Translations under genes and position numbers: made by a program
Notes under the pieces: generated by a model
What the model saw: the letters and a program-made list of their open reading frames with translations, nothing else
What the model was told of the DNA's origin: nothing
The model's database searches: none
In this document: positions 44,941 through 54,752 of the stretch, one piece after another
Layout of the letters: every line of letters begins with the position of its first letter
Numbering within the stretch: position 1 is the first letter of the stretch
Origin: Gongronella butleri
Taxonomy: Eukaryota > Mucoromycota > Mucoromycetes > Mucorales > Cunninghamellaceae
Assembly: GCA_025201375.1 (NCBI GenBank)
Contig: JAIWZP010000003.1
Span: forward strand, 186,001-250,000
DNA length: 64,000 bases
Direction of reading: 5' to 3'

Positions 44941-45849
44941 TCAGAATTGGTTGGAGCCAAGCTCAGGAAGGCGCTCAATGACATACTTGCGTCCAGAAAT
45001 GTACATGATGGGGATACCAGGCACCTTGCGAATGCGACGCTTCAAGTCACGATCACAGGTGGCCACAATGTAACATTTGTGTTGCATGATGCGCTGGACG
45101 ATGCAGTCATCCGCATAAGTGCCCTTGTGCGAGCAGCGCAGACGTTCAAAACGCGGGTCGCGCGCGATCCTGATTTAAAAAAAAAAATGAGTTTGATGCC
45201 TTGATTTTGTCCATTTCACGCTCTTACTTGAGAGCAATGCGATATTTGGGGCCCAATTTCTCCAATTCAGCCAGCACGCAGTCTGAAATGCATGGGATGG
45301 CTACAGAACGAAAAGAAAGAAAAAATGAGTCTCGACTGCCAATTTTCTGCAACGATTGTGCTTACATTTCGCGTAAAGGCAGTCCATCATCGATTTGACG
45401 AGCTCGAGTTTGTTTTGAATGGAGAAATTGATGAAATTGGTATCGACAATGACGTGGTAGGGAGGGCCAAGGGCGGCGTTGTACTGGAAGAACATGGACG
45501 AAGCAACTTGGGGCCTGAAAAACGCAAAATAAATCGCTAAGCAAGGCAAAACACCCTCTATGTTACGCTCAATGACACTTACAAGTTGCGCACGACCTTA
45601 TTTTCTTCCTCTTTCTTCTTCTTTTCAGCCTTTTCCTTGTTCTCTTTCCTATTGAAAAAGAAGATCCAATACGGGATCAGTCATTTTTGTTGCAAATGCC
45701 TGGTATGATTCACTTACAAGCGAGAGTCCTTGGTGCTGATCATGCGCTTGACTTGCGCAAATTGTCTTGTCTTTCTTGCTTTGCCCTGAAATTGGTAAAT
45801 ATGAAGGGTCAATACCTGTAGTCCTGCCAAAACCACTGTATTTTACCAT
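44941..45849 (-). CDS. FCF1: rRNA-processing endonuclease Fcf1/Utp24
   Basis: Six coding segments (45847-45849, 45718-45785, 45583-45648, 45366-45514, 45228-45300, 44941-45169) give 195 residues, the normal size of Fcf1. The basic N-terminus [14 protein letters not shown] is followed by a Lys/Glu-rich linker and the PIN nuclease domain: [11 protein letters not shown] with the first catalytic Asp, [11 protein letters not shown], and [13 protein letters not shown] with the later acidic residues, then [17 protein letters not shown]. Fcf1 cleaves pre-rRNA at the A1/A2 sites within the small-subunit processome. The first coding exon is the start codon alone: ATG is followed at once by GTAAAA, and the acceptor at 45787 restores MGKARK as in the whole family. 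It is divergent from QTRT1. Confidence 0.93.
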
Positions 45850-46054
45850 AGTTCGACTAAAAAAAAGAGTGAGGAAGAAAAAAGAAAGAAAAAGAAAAAG
45901 GGCCAGTGGCTGCGTTCCCTTTTTTTGTTGCACTTGCTTTTTTTGGGCTGCGCTGTCAAAATTTTCGTCTTTTTTCTTTCCCCTTTTTTTCTTTCCTTTC
46001 TTTTTCCTTGCACCTTTCATATTGTCGACGCTACGCCGTTCCCTCGCCTCCACG
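45850..46054. promoter_or_regulatory. Divergent promoter of FCF1 and QTRT1
   Basis: Only 205 bp separate the two start codons. The plus strand moves from A-rich (45855-45900) to T/C-rich (45915-46015), so each gene has a pyrimidine tract in its own sense just upstream of its start. Shared regulation is an inference from spacing. Confidence 0.5.
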
Positions 46055-47521
46055 ATGAAAAGCGCTCTTACCTTTGAGACCTTGGCCACGTGCTCCACGA
46101 CCAAGGCACGCGCGTCCATCATGACGCTGCCGCACGGGCCCGTCAATACCCCCGTTTTTATGCCCGTCGGCACGCAAGGCACACTCAAGGGCGTCACGCC
46201 GGACCAGCTCAAGGACCTCAACTGCCAGATCATGCTCAACAACACGTATCACCTGGTACGGCTTTGTTTGTGTGTATTTAGAGAGTCAATTGGGCGTGCT
46301 CATTGGTTTTTTTTTGTAAAATAGGGCCTCAAGCCAGGCAAGGACATCATGGACGCAGTAGGTGGATCACATAAATTCCAGCAATGGGACGGCAATCTGC
46401 TGACGGACAGCGGTGGCTTTCAAATGGTGTCCTTGCTCAAGCTTGCTGAGATCACGGAGCAGGGTGTGCAGTTTGAATCGCCTTTTGACAGTTCGCTGAT
46501 GATGCTGACACCCGAACACTCGATGGAATTGCAAAACTCAATAGGCAGCGACATCATGATGCAGCTTGGTAGGCACCTTTTTTTTTTTTAAAAAAAAAAA
46601 AAGAAAAAACAAGCCATTGGCCCTCATTCTTCAATTATTTTCCTTGTAGATGACGTGATTTCGTCCCTGACGACAGGTCCGCGCGTGGAGGAGGCGATGT
46701 GGCGATCCATTCGATGGTTGGACAGGTGCATTGCTGCGCACAAGCGTCCGCACGATCAAAATTTGTTTGCCATCATCCAAGGCGGCCTAGACAAGGAATT
46801 GCGCCGAAAATGCGTCGACGAGATGGTGAAACGTGACACACCCGGCTACGCTGTGGGTGGTCTCAGTGGCGGCGAGGAAAAGAATGAATTCTGGCAAATG
46901 TATGCTCGTAAAAAAAAAAAAAAAAGCGAAAAAAAGAGAAAATTGGTGCTAATGGGTGCCTTTTAGTGTCTCTCTGTGCACGGACTTGTTGCCCAAGAAC
47001 AAGCCAATCTATTGTATGGGCGTCGGCTATGCCGAGGATTTGGTCGTGTGTGTTGCTCTTGGTGTCGACATGTTTGATTGCGTGTACCCGACGCGTACAG
47101 CGGTAAGCATTGCTCATCCAAAGCTTGTGTATCGCTAAGACCTATTTTTTTTTAGCGCTTTGGTAATGCATTGACGATGAATGGCATTGTGTCGTTGAAA
47201 TCTGGCAAATTTAGTGACGATTTCGGACCAATTGAGGAGGGATGCGATTGCTCAACGTGCAAGAATTACACGCGCTCGTACCTTCGTCTTTTGATTGCCA
47301 GCAAGGAGACGGCTGGGTGCCACCTGGTGACAGTGCACAATGTGGCCTTCCAGCTGCGATTGATGAATGGCATGCGCCAGGCCATCATCAATGACACATT
47401 CCCTGCACACGTCAAGACCTTTTTCCACAATTACTTTGGCGGCAACAAGCAAAAGTATCCCGAGTGGGCCGTGGCCGCGCTTAAGAGCGTGAACATTGAC
47501 CTTTTAGAAGAAATGAATTAA
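46055..47521 (+). CDS. QTRT1: Queuine tRNA-ribosyltransferase catalytic subunit
   Basis: Five exons (46055-46255, 46325-46568, 46650-46899, 46967-47102, 47156-47521) give 398 residues (human QTRT1 is 403). It exchanges guanine-34 for queuine in tRNAs with GUN anticodons, as a dimer with a QTRT2-like partner not seen here. Motifs: [26 protein letters not shown], the catalytic [63 protein letters not shown] with the nucleophilic Asp, and the zinc site CDCSTC with a later VTVHN histidine. The donor after 46899 is chosen because it alone gives FWQIVSLCTD in frame. Activity requires scavenged queuine, since eukaryotes cannot make it. Confidence 0.95.
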
Positions 47522-47766
47522 ATAACAAATTGAAATTGTGAATGAATGGAGTAAAATCGGTTTTTTTTTCCTTGAAATGATCCAGGGCAGGAAGAAGGCT
47601 CCTGTTTTTTTATGCATCAAAATGAACTTTTGATTGGCGGAATCCGAGCGGGGGTTGAATTAAAGATCAAGGCGGCTTGGGGAAAAGGGCAAATCTTTTC
47701 TTTCCCCTCTCTTTTTCTTTCTTTCCTTGTTCCTTTTTTTTTTTTTTTTTATCTCGTCAACATATT
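47522..47766. promoter_or_regulatory. SDA1 upstream region
   Basis: 245 bp between the QTRT1 stop and the SDA1 start. It ends in a CT-rich and poly-T tract (47695-47750), the usual leader pattern of this window. Confidence 0.4.
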
Positions 47767-50345
47767 ATGGGTCGTCGCAATCGAGCTGCGCAGCTGAATA
47801 TGCAGCTTCCTCAGCTGCAGAACCTGATCAAACGTGATCCAAAGTCGTACGAGGCCGAGTTTATGCAGCAATATCGCCATTTCCAGTCGACTCTGTCGAT
47901 CTTCCTTATGAAACCTGACGAGGACGCCAAGGAGCTTGCCGAGCTGATCACTTTTATCAGCCAAGTGTGCGTCTGCTATCCCAAGGAAACCACGGAATTC
48001 CCTCAACACATTGTCGATTTGCTCCAGGAGCATTGTCAGGTTTTGCACCCTGAGCTCCGCCGCAGCCTCGTCCAAGCGCTTATCCTGCTCCGCAACCGCA
48101 ATGTTCTCGACAATACAAAGTAAGCATACAATGGACCATTCCTGGGCATGGTGAGCGTCAATGGCTTAAATTTTGTCTTTTTTTTCCAGGCTTCTCCCTC
48201 TGTTTTTCACTCTTTTCAAGTGCAAGGACAAGTCGCTGCGCGAATTGTTGTACTCTCACATTGTGACGGACATCAAGAACGCCAATGCCAAAGCAAAGAA
48301 CAACAAGCTCAACAAGACGCTACAATCCTTCATGTTCACCATCCTCGAGTCTGCAAGGACCGGCAGTGTCGATCAGAATGCTGTCGCGGCCAAAAAGAGT
48401 GTTGATATTTGCATTGAGCTGTACCACAAGAACATTTGGTAAGAAAAACAGGCAGAATTGGGGCGAAAAAAAGAGAGCAATTGATCTGATTTTACGGGCT
48501 TAGGAACGATGCCAAGACGGTCAATGTCATTGCCGAAGCGTGCTTCTCGCCCGTGCCCAAGATTTCCGCCACGGCCGTCAAGTTCTTTTTGACGTCCAAT
48601 GAAGAACGCGACGAATCGTCCGATGAAGACGACGATGTAAAGGCTTAAAAAAAAATACAAAAAAAGAAAAGGAGTGGCGCAGCGCTCATGCACTTTTTTT
48701 TTTTTTGATTAGCTACCCGATATCAATCGTATGCAGCAAGCAGCCGTGTATACCAAAAAGACCAAGGCCAAGGCGCGCAAGCTGGAATCTGCCAAAAAGA
48801 AATTGAAGCGCAAATCCAAGTCGCAGCGCGCTGAATCGTTCAATTTCTCGGCATTGCACCTTTTGAACGACCCGCAGGGTTTCGCCGAGAAGCTATACTC
48901 GCGTATTACGTCCAAGGACGATCGCTGGGAAGTGCGCCTGATGAAGATGAACCTGGTGTCGCGTGTCATCGGCATCCACCAGCTTACCATCCTCGGCTTT
49001 TACACGCTCCTCATCAAATACCTGCAGCCCACACAGCGCGACGTCACCATGGTTCTTGTGGCCGCCGCTCAGGCTTCGCACACGCTCGTGCCCCCCGATG
49101 CCCTTGAACCCGTGCTCAAGGCCATTGCCAACAATTTCGTCAATGACCGCACCTCCAACGAGGTCATGGCCGTGGGGTACGAACCTCAAAAAAATTGGAG
49201 AAAGTGGAGAAAACGACGAGAAGAAGGTGACTGACGCGATTTTTTTTCTATTTTTTCTTTTTTTTCCCGCGTTTTCTCTTAGTATCAATGGCATTCGTGA
49301 GATTTGTTCGCGCCAGCCACTGGCCATGGACGCGACGTTATTGCAAGATCTCACGCAATACAAGACATTCAAAGAAAAGAGTGTTGTGATGGCTGCGCGC
49401 TCGCTGATTTCGCTGTTCCGCCAAGTGAATCCGGAATTGCTTGCCAAAAAGGACCGCGGCAAGAGTGCGACAATCCGACTCAAGGACGGCACGCTCAAGG
49501 TGGTGCACTATGGCGAGAACACGGACGGTCTCGAGGGTCTGCAAGGTCTGGAGCAATTGGACGAGCAAGAGGCCCAAGAAGGCGAAGAAGACGCGTGGGA
49601 CGCGTGGGAGGTGGACGACGACAGCGATAGCGACGACAGCGATGGCTGGATCAATGTCCCCGATGACAATGGCGATCATTTCAACGTGTCCGACGACGAG
49701 GATGGCGAGAAGGCCAAGGACGACGGTGAAAATGCCGATGCTGACACGGAAGAGGGCGATGGCAAGCGCAAGCGACGCATCGGCAAGCGCCAATTGCGCA
49801 AGTTGCAAGAGGCTGCAGGCGATGAAGAAGCGCCCTTGTCGGAAGCCGAGCAGAAGAAGCTAAAGGAGGAACTCGAGGCCAAGCAAGCGGAGCAGCAAAA
49901 GCAGCAAGAAGCGATCCTCAAATTGGCCACGTCGCGCATCCTCACACCGGCCGACTTTGCCAAGCTGGACGAGATGCGCAACAGCGATGATCCCGCCGCC
50001 ACCGCCGCGCGCAACAAGAAGCGTGCCGCCGAAGACGACGCGTCCAAGCAAAACGACAATACCGTCGACGAATACGACATTCTCGGCCCGCGCAAGCGCG
50101 CCAAGCGCGACTACGAAGCACGCATGGCGTCCATCCAGGAGGGCCGCGACTCGCGCGAGAAATTCGGTTCCAAAAAGGGCTCAAAGGATCGCGGCAGCAC
50201 AACCAACCGCGAAAAGGCACGCAACAAAAACTACCAGATGATCCAGCAAAAGATGTCCGTCAAACTCAAGGCAAAGCGCAGTCTCGCAGAGAAGCAGAAA
50301 TCCCTGCGTGCCGCCATCAACAAGCAAAAGCGCAGAAAACACTAG
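47767..50345 (+). CDS. SDA1: Sda1, 60S subunit biogenesis and export factor
   Basis: Five exons (47767-48119, 48190-48438, 48504-48636, 48713-49176, 49283-50345) give 753 residues (yeast Sda1 is 767). The start [20 protein letters not shown] and the stretches [73 protein letters not shown] and [15 protein letters not shown] are typical of Sda1. A long acidic region ([19 protein letters not shown], about 495-540) and a basic tail ([14 protein letters not shown], ending NKQKRRKH) follow. Sda1 is a nuclear factor on late pre-60S particles. Same-strand neighbour of QTRT1; transcription is presumably separate. Confidence 0.95.
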
Positions 50346-52048
50346 ACATTTTCTTCTATTTCCTTCCATCATCCATTCATCCCCTTGTTTCATTCTTTTT
50401 GTACCGTTTTCTCTTTCTAAATTAAAAAGTAAAATCATTCATTCTTGCATCCTTTTCAAAAACAATGCTCCAATCGGATCAACCATCGGATCAACCATAC
50501 AAAATAGTGTTTGGCTTTTGGTCAAATCTATTCCAAGGGTAGGCTTGGAGGACTCTAAACTTTGTGTGTTGCTTTTGGTGGCCACGAGGGGCCTCTTTGG
50601 GTTCAATTTGACGCAGATCGGTTCACCATAGCGCCAAAAATCTCCAAATATTGCCATTTGACCTATTTTTTGCTTTACCTGACGCTCTTTGCACAGATGT
50701 ACCTCAAAGGCGGTGAAGATGTTTCGGTCTTTTTGGTACGATGTGGTTCTGCTGCGCAATAAAAAAGATGGCGAGTGCTTAATAATTTGTTGAGAACATC
50801 GTGATTAAGGCACTTTTCATGTTTTTCGTCAGTTGTCAATGAAATGAAGGTTTGCCAAGGAAATCGTTTTCATGTAGTTACGCTTCCGTCGTGTCTCGTT
50901 TAAATGAGCCACTATTGCGGCTTGACGATCACTGAATGACGCGCAATCACAATTTTCGAAAATGGCGGATTTTCCAAGGAGTACAGCCGATGCTCGGAAA
51001 ACAGCGAAATCTAGGTCGTCAGATCGCCACGCCACTTCAACCATATGGTAATGTCGCCACAATAACAGATGCGTACAAATGCAATAAAAAATGGGGGTGT
51101 ATCGGCTGGCTGCCACGTAAAATGCAATTTGCCTCGTTTTTTTGCCACAAGGAAAAGTCGACGAAAACTGACCACAGAGCCGCGAAACAGAGATCATCGG
51201 AAAGAGCACGACTTGCTGCTTACGTGGATGTCATCGATCACTGCAAAAAGCGAGTTCCAAACGGAATGAACGCGAGCAGTCCGTTTGCGGGGTAACTTGG
51301 ACACGTGATAAAGCGCGTCAAACGTCAAGTTGCACGCGCCGGTTGCTAGTCAAATCCTTGCATCTGACGTGTCTCTTGCTAGTGGACGCGTGGGCGCGGT
51401 TCGATGAGCGCGTTTTTGCCGTGAAATTCGCGCTTGAAATATAATCTAAAATCACGAATTGCTCGTCAACGAGCAGATCGACCCCATTCTTTTTTGGTAT
51501 CTTTCGTGGTTTCTCCATGCAGGTTTTTTTTTGTACAAATTTGGTCCAATTCTGGGATCCTGTTTTTCGGATTTTCGTTTGGGACACTCGCCATGTCTAA
51601 ATTTTGATATTCGTGTTGTGCACGACAAAGATTTGTGGGAGCCAAATGGGTGATCCCATGATGTATTTCCAGCGTGCTTCTTCATGTAAAGACGCGTTTC
51701 GGGGTCTCGTGGTTGCCTGGTTCTCGAGTTTAAAGTGATTTTACAAATAAAAGTCTTCATTCATGCGTTAAGCTCCAACTCAACTGCGGTGGAATCGCCT
51801 TGCAAAATAATCGTCCGCAGTGGACGTCCACAAGCGGTATCAAAATGGCCAAGTGCGACAGCTGGCAAGCGACGCGTCGCGACGCGACATGTTTTTTTCC
51901 GTTTCATCAATGTCAAATCGCTGTGGGATTGTCGTAGCAAGGCGAAACTAGGCTTGTTGGAAACCGCAAGAAGCCCAAAATATCATTTACATGTCATGAT
52001 AATGAAAAGGATGTAAAAGAGACTTTCTTTATTGATATATTTACAATG
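50346..52048. other. 1.7-kb intergenic region
   Basis: 3' flank of SDA1 with a short direct duplication (CGGATCAACCAT twice, about 50475-50500), then anonymous sequence, then a long copy of dispersed repeat A in reverse orientation (about 50860-51700), then about 300 bp of 3' flank for the NDUFAF4-like gene. No gene is supported. Confidence 0.5.
50860..51700 (-). repeat. Dispersed repeat family A, copy 3 (reverse orientation)
   Basis: The reverse complement aligns with 31900-32690 over most of its length and with 15985-16260 in its first third. Minus-strand frames here are the least damaged. One reads SQTKIRKTGSQNWTKF, then MEKPRKIPKKNGVDLLVDEQ. Another, at 50829-51209, includes FYVAASRYTPIFYCICTHLL and ENCDCASFSDRQ. 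They resemble remnants of a coding element of unknown family. Ends are not defined. Confidence 0.7.
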
Positions 52049-52938
52049 TTAATCTGAAAACAGATCTTTGAGCTGCTTGTCGCGCTGCGATTCATTTGTT
52101 TCGGTGTCTGTTGGCTTGTGATCCTTTTCAATTTGCTGTTGTCGTTCGAGAGCGTGGCGCTTGTGTGTGTCTTGGATGGCCTGCTTCCATTGTTCCTTAT
52201 TTTCAACCCAGACGCCGAGGCGGCGTTCCGTTGGGTCATTGGGATCCGCGGCGGGCATCACGGTGACCGTGTTGTAGTGCTTGAACAGAGCTTTCAGCTT
52301 GTCCTCGTCAATGGTCGTGTCGCGGCTCATGGCTGCCCAATCTAGCGGCGCAGGCGATTCGTGCTTGCGGTGCTCCAGCAACGAGTACAACTTGTCAATG
52401 GTCACACGGTGCTTCGCATTGGGATCTTCCAATTCCTCTTGGTCCAACTTTTTGCGCTCCTCAATGATTCCGAGCATGCGATCGCTCTAGAAAAAAAAAA
52501 AGCGAAAAAAGGGAAAGTTAGCGAAAAAAAAAAAAAAAAAAAAAAAAAAAGAGAGAAAAAGAGAGAAAAAAGCGCGTCGGGGGTCTTGTCACGCAGCCCT
52601 CAAAATGGTCCAATATTACCTTGCGCATCTTTGTGACGACGGGCGGTACGGTGACGGGACCCAATTTGCTCAAATTGGCTAAATGCAGCGGATTTGCCTT
52701 TTCTTCCTCTTCCTGCTTGTCAAACAGGGGCTCTACAAGATCCAGGGTGTTAATAAAAGTGAAAGTGGGTGCCTTGGTCGCCTCTGGCACTATTTTTTCG
52801 CTTGTCTGTACCTTGAATGTGCTGAGAAATGTCGGGTTGGACGGTCGCTGGCGACGCTTTTGGTATGTTTTGCAGTGTTTCTGGCCTCGGCTGTGTGGGC
52901 AGCTTGCGAGCTACCTGCTTGGACGCTTGGATACCCAT
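52049..52938 (-). CDS. Conserved fungal protein, possibly NDUFAF4-like complex I assembly factor
   Basis: The model has three minus-strand exons (52812-52938, 52620-52789, 52049-52486), 244 residues. It begins MGIQASKQVARKLPTQP, a Gly-2 start that could be myristoylated. The middle (PLHLANLSKLGPVTVPPVV) and the end (HRVTIDKLYSLLEHRK, DEDKLKALFKHYNTVTVM) resemble my memory of the NDUFAF4/UPF0240 family and of uncharacterised mitochondrial fungal proteins; this is not firm. The first join needs an implausibly short 22-nt intron (52790-52811, GTACAG...ATAG). Alternatives are a longer intron from a GTAGCT donor inside exon 1, giving a shorter N-terminus, or a 1-nt frameshift. The last two exons are secure. 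It is divergent from RRP7. Confidence 0.6.
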
Positions 52939-53133
52939 GGCGGGAGGGACGAAATAAAAAAAAATAAAAAGAGTGAAAAAGGTGGAAAATGCAAAAAGAC
53001 GTGGTTTTGAGCTGAAGTCGCACGAGCGGGATTTGAAATTTCGACATCTCAAGGAATTCAGCCACTGACTTTTTTTTGACTCGTTCTCTTTCTGGTTTCT
53101 TTTTTTTTTTCTCTCATTTTAGCTTGATCGTTT
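52939..53133. promoter_or_regulatory. Divergent promoter of NDUFAF4-like and RRP7 genes
   Basis: 195 bp between start codons. On the plus strand it is A-rich near 52950-52985 and T/C-rich at 53070-53120, mirror-like pyrimidine tracts as at FCF1/QTRT1. A TTTTAG at 53117-53122 could be an acceptor for an unseen 5' exon of RRP7. Confidence 0.45.
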
Positions 53134-54295
53134 ATGAAAATGGGCAAAGAGACGAAAGCGAGTAAGACTCCAAAGGCCCTCGAGGAATTCTTTGGCTACA
53201 AGGTGCTTCCTGTGATTGTCAAGGAAGGGTGCCGGCATTTCATGTATATGACACGGCATCAAGTGCGCAGCGAGAAGGACTCGTTGCCTGGCGACCGCAC
53301 GCTTTTCCTTGCGAACCTGCCTATTGACACCACCGATGAGCACCTGCAGCATCTCTTCCGTTCCCACGGCAAGCTTGTCAGCATCACGTACCGCGACACG
53401 CTCTCTGCAGCGCACATGACCGCCGAGGATGCCACCGATCGCATCGACAATGATGATATCTTCACGTCCACGCTTCTCACCGACAAGGGCAAGAAGCGCA
53501 AGCGCACACAAGAGGAAACAGAAGCTGCAAAGAGGCGCCTACGTCGAATTCTGCGCACCGGCGCATCCGCTCATATTGTCTTTCATTCCGCAGCAGCACT
53601 CGACAGCGCAATGGAGATGACTCGCATCGTGCGCCATTGGGACGCCGGCGAGGATGCCCCCATCCAGCCCCTTGGATTCCAGCGTAAGAAAGAGAGAGAA
53701 AAAAGAAGGAAAAAGGGGAGAAAACGGAGAAAAAAGGCATAAAATTGAAAATAACGGGAAAAGAACCACAAATGGCTTGATTTAATACTCTTTCTATAGG
53801 CTATGTGCTGTCGTGCCAATTCTCTCGCCCCGACCACCAATACCTCCAGCAGCAAGTTGACGCGTACATGCTGAAATTCAAGCAAAACGAGTATCAAAAG
53901 GAACGCGAGGCCCAGGAACGACTCAACAAGATGGATGACGATGGCTTTGTTGTTGTCAGCCGCTTCAAGCGCAAGCGCAACACGGATGGCGAAATCCAGG
54001 TCTCTGTGGCCAATGCCGCCGCCGTGCGCGACTTTGATCCATCAAAGACCAAGAAAAAGGAACTTGTCGACTTTTATCGCTTCCAATTGCGCGAGAAGAA
54101 GCAGAATGGTAAAAAGAGAAAGAAAAAAAAAACTCTCGCGTCTCGTCGTCTTTCTTTTTCTCAGGGGTCAGTGCGCGTTTTTACTCATTTTTTTTCTTTT
54201 TCTGAACAGAATTGGCGGACTTGCGCAAGCGGTTCGAGCAAGACAAGGCCAAAATCAGCCAGCTTAAGCAGGCGCGCAAATTCAAGCCATACTAG
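53134..54295 (+). CDS. RRP7: Ribosomal RNA-processing protein 7
   Basis: Three exons (53134-53683, 53800-54108, 54210-54295) give 314 residues. The protein has an N-terminal divergent RNA-recognition fold (RTLFLANLPIDTTDEHL as RNP2-like strand, AHIVFHSAAALDSAM as the later strand). The Rrp7 C-terminal domain starts QQQVDAYMLKFKQNEYQKER, continues DDDGFVVVSRFKRKRN, then KKKELVDFYRFQLREKK, and ends KISQLKQARKFKPY. This ending is characteristic of Rrp7/RRP7A, which works with the UTP-C complex in 40S subunit assembly. Two Mets (53134, 53140) could start; MGKETKASKTPK from the second is equally likely. Confidence 0.92.
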
Positions 54296-54752
54296 TATCT
54301 TTCATCATCCCCCCCTTCCCATTGTCGCATTGTTACTTCACAACCCCCTTCCCTTTTCCCCTCTTTTTTTTCCACCCCTTCTTTGTTCATTCCCTTCCAT
54401 TTAGCATCATCTAGGATAATAGGTTTCACTTGTTTACAGCAAAAAGTAAAAAAAAAAATTTAAACCTTGTACGACCGATTTTGCATGAAATGACCCTTGC
54501 TCACGCGTGCACAATCGTATGGTATTTGGCTGGGACGCTCCGACCACAAGACAATCACGGCCTAATTTGTTGCGTCGATCTGATGCAATCGTGTTTGAGG
54601 CACCCCCCTCCCCTCCCCTCCCTTGGGCCTCTCCTTTTTTTTTGATGGCCATTCTCACTTTTTCTTCCCTTTTTCTTTTTACCTTTTTTTTAATCCTTTT
54701 TTTTTTTTGTTTTTCTTTTCTTTTTTTTTTTTGTTCACCTTGTAAACACGCA
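54296..54752. other. Intergenic, RhoGEF upstream region
   Basis: 3' flank of RRP7 (C- and T-rich), then a strongly T-rich leader (54650-54735) before the RhoGEF start. No gene is recognised. Confidence 0.4.
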
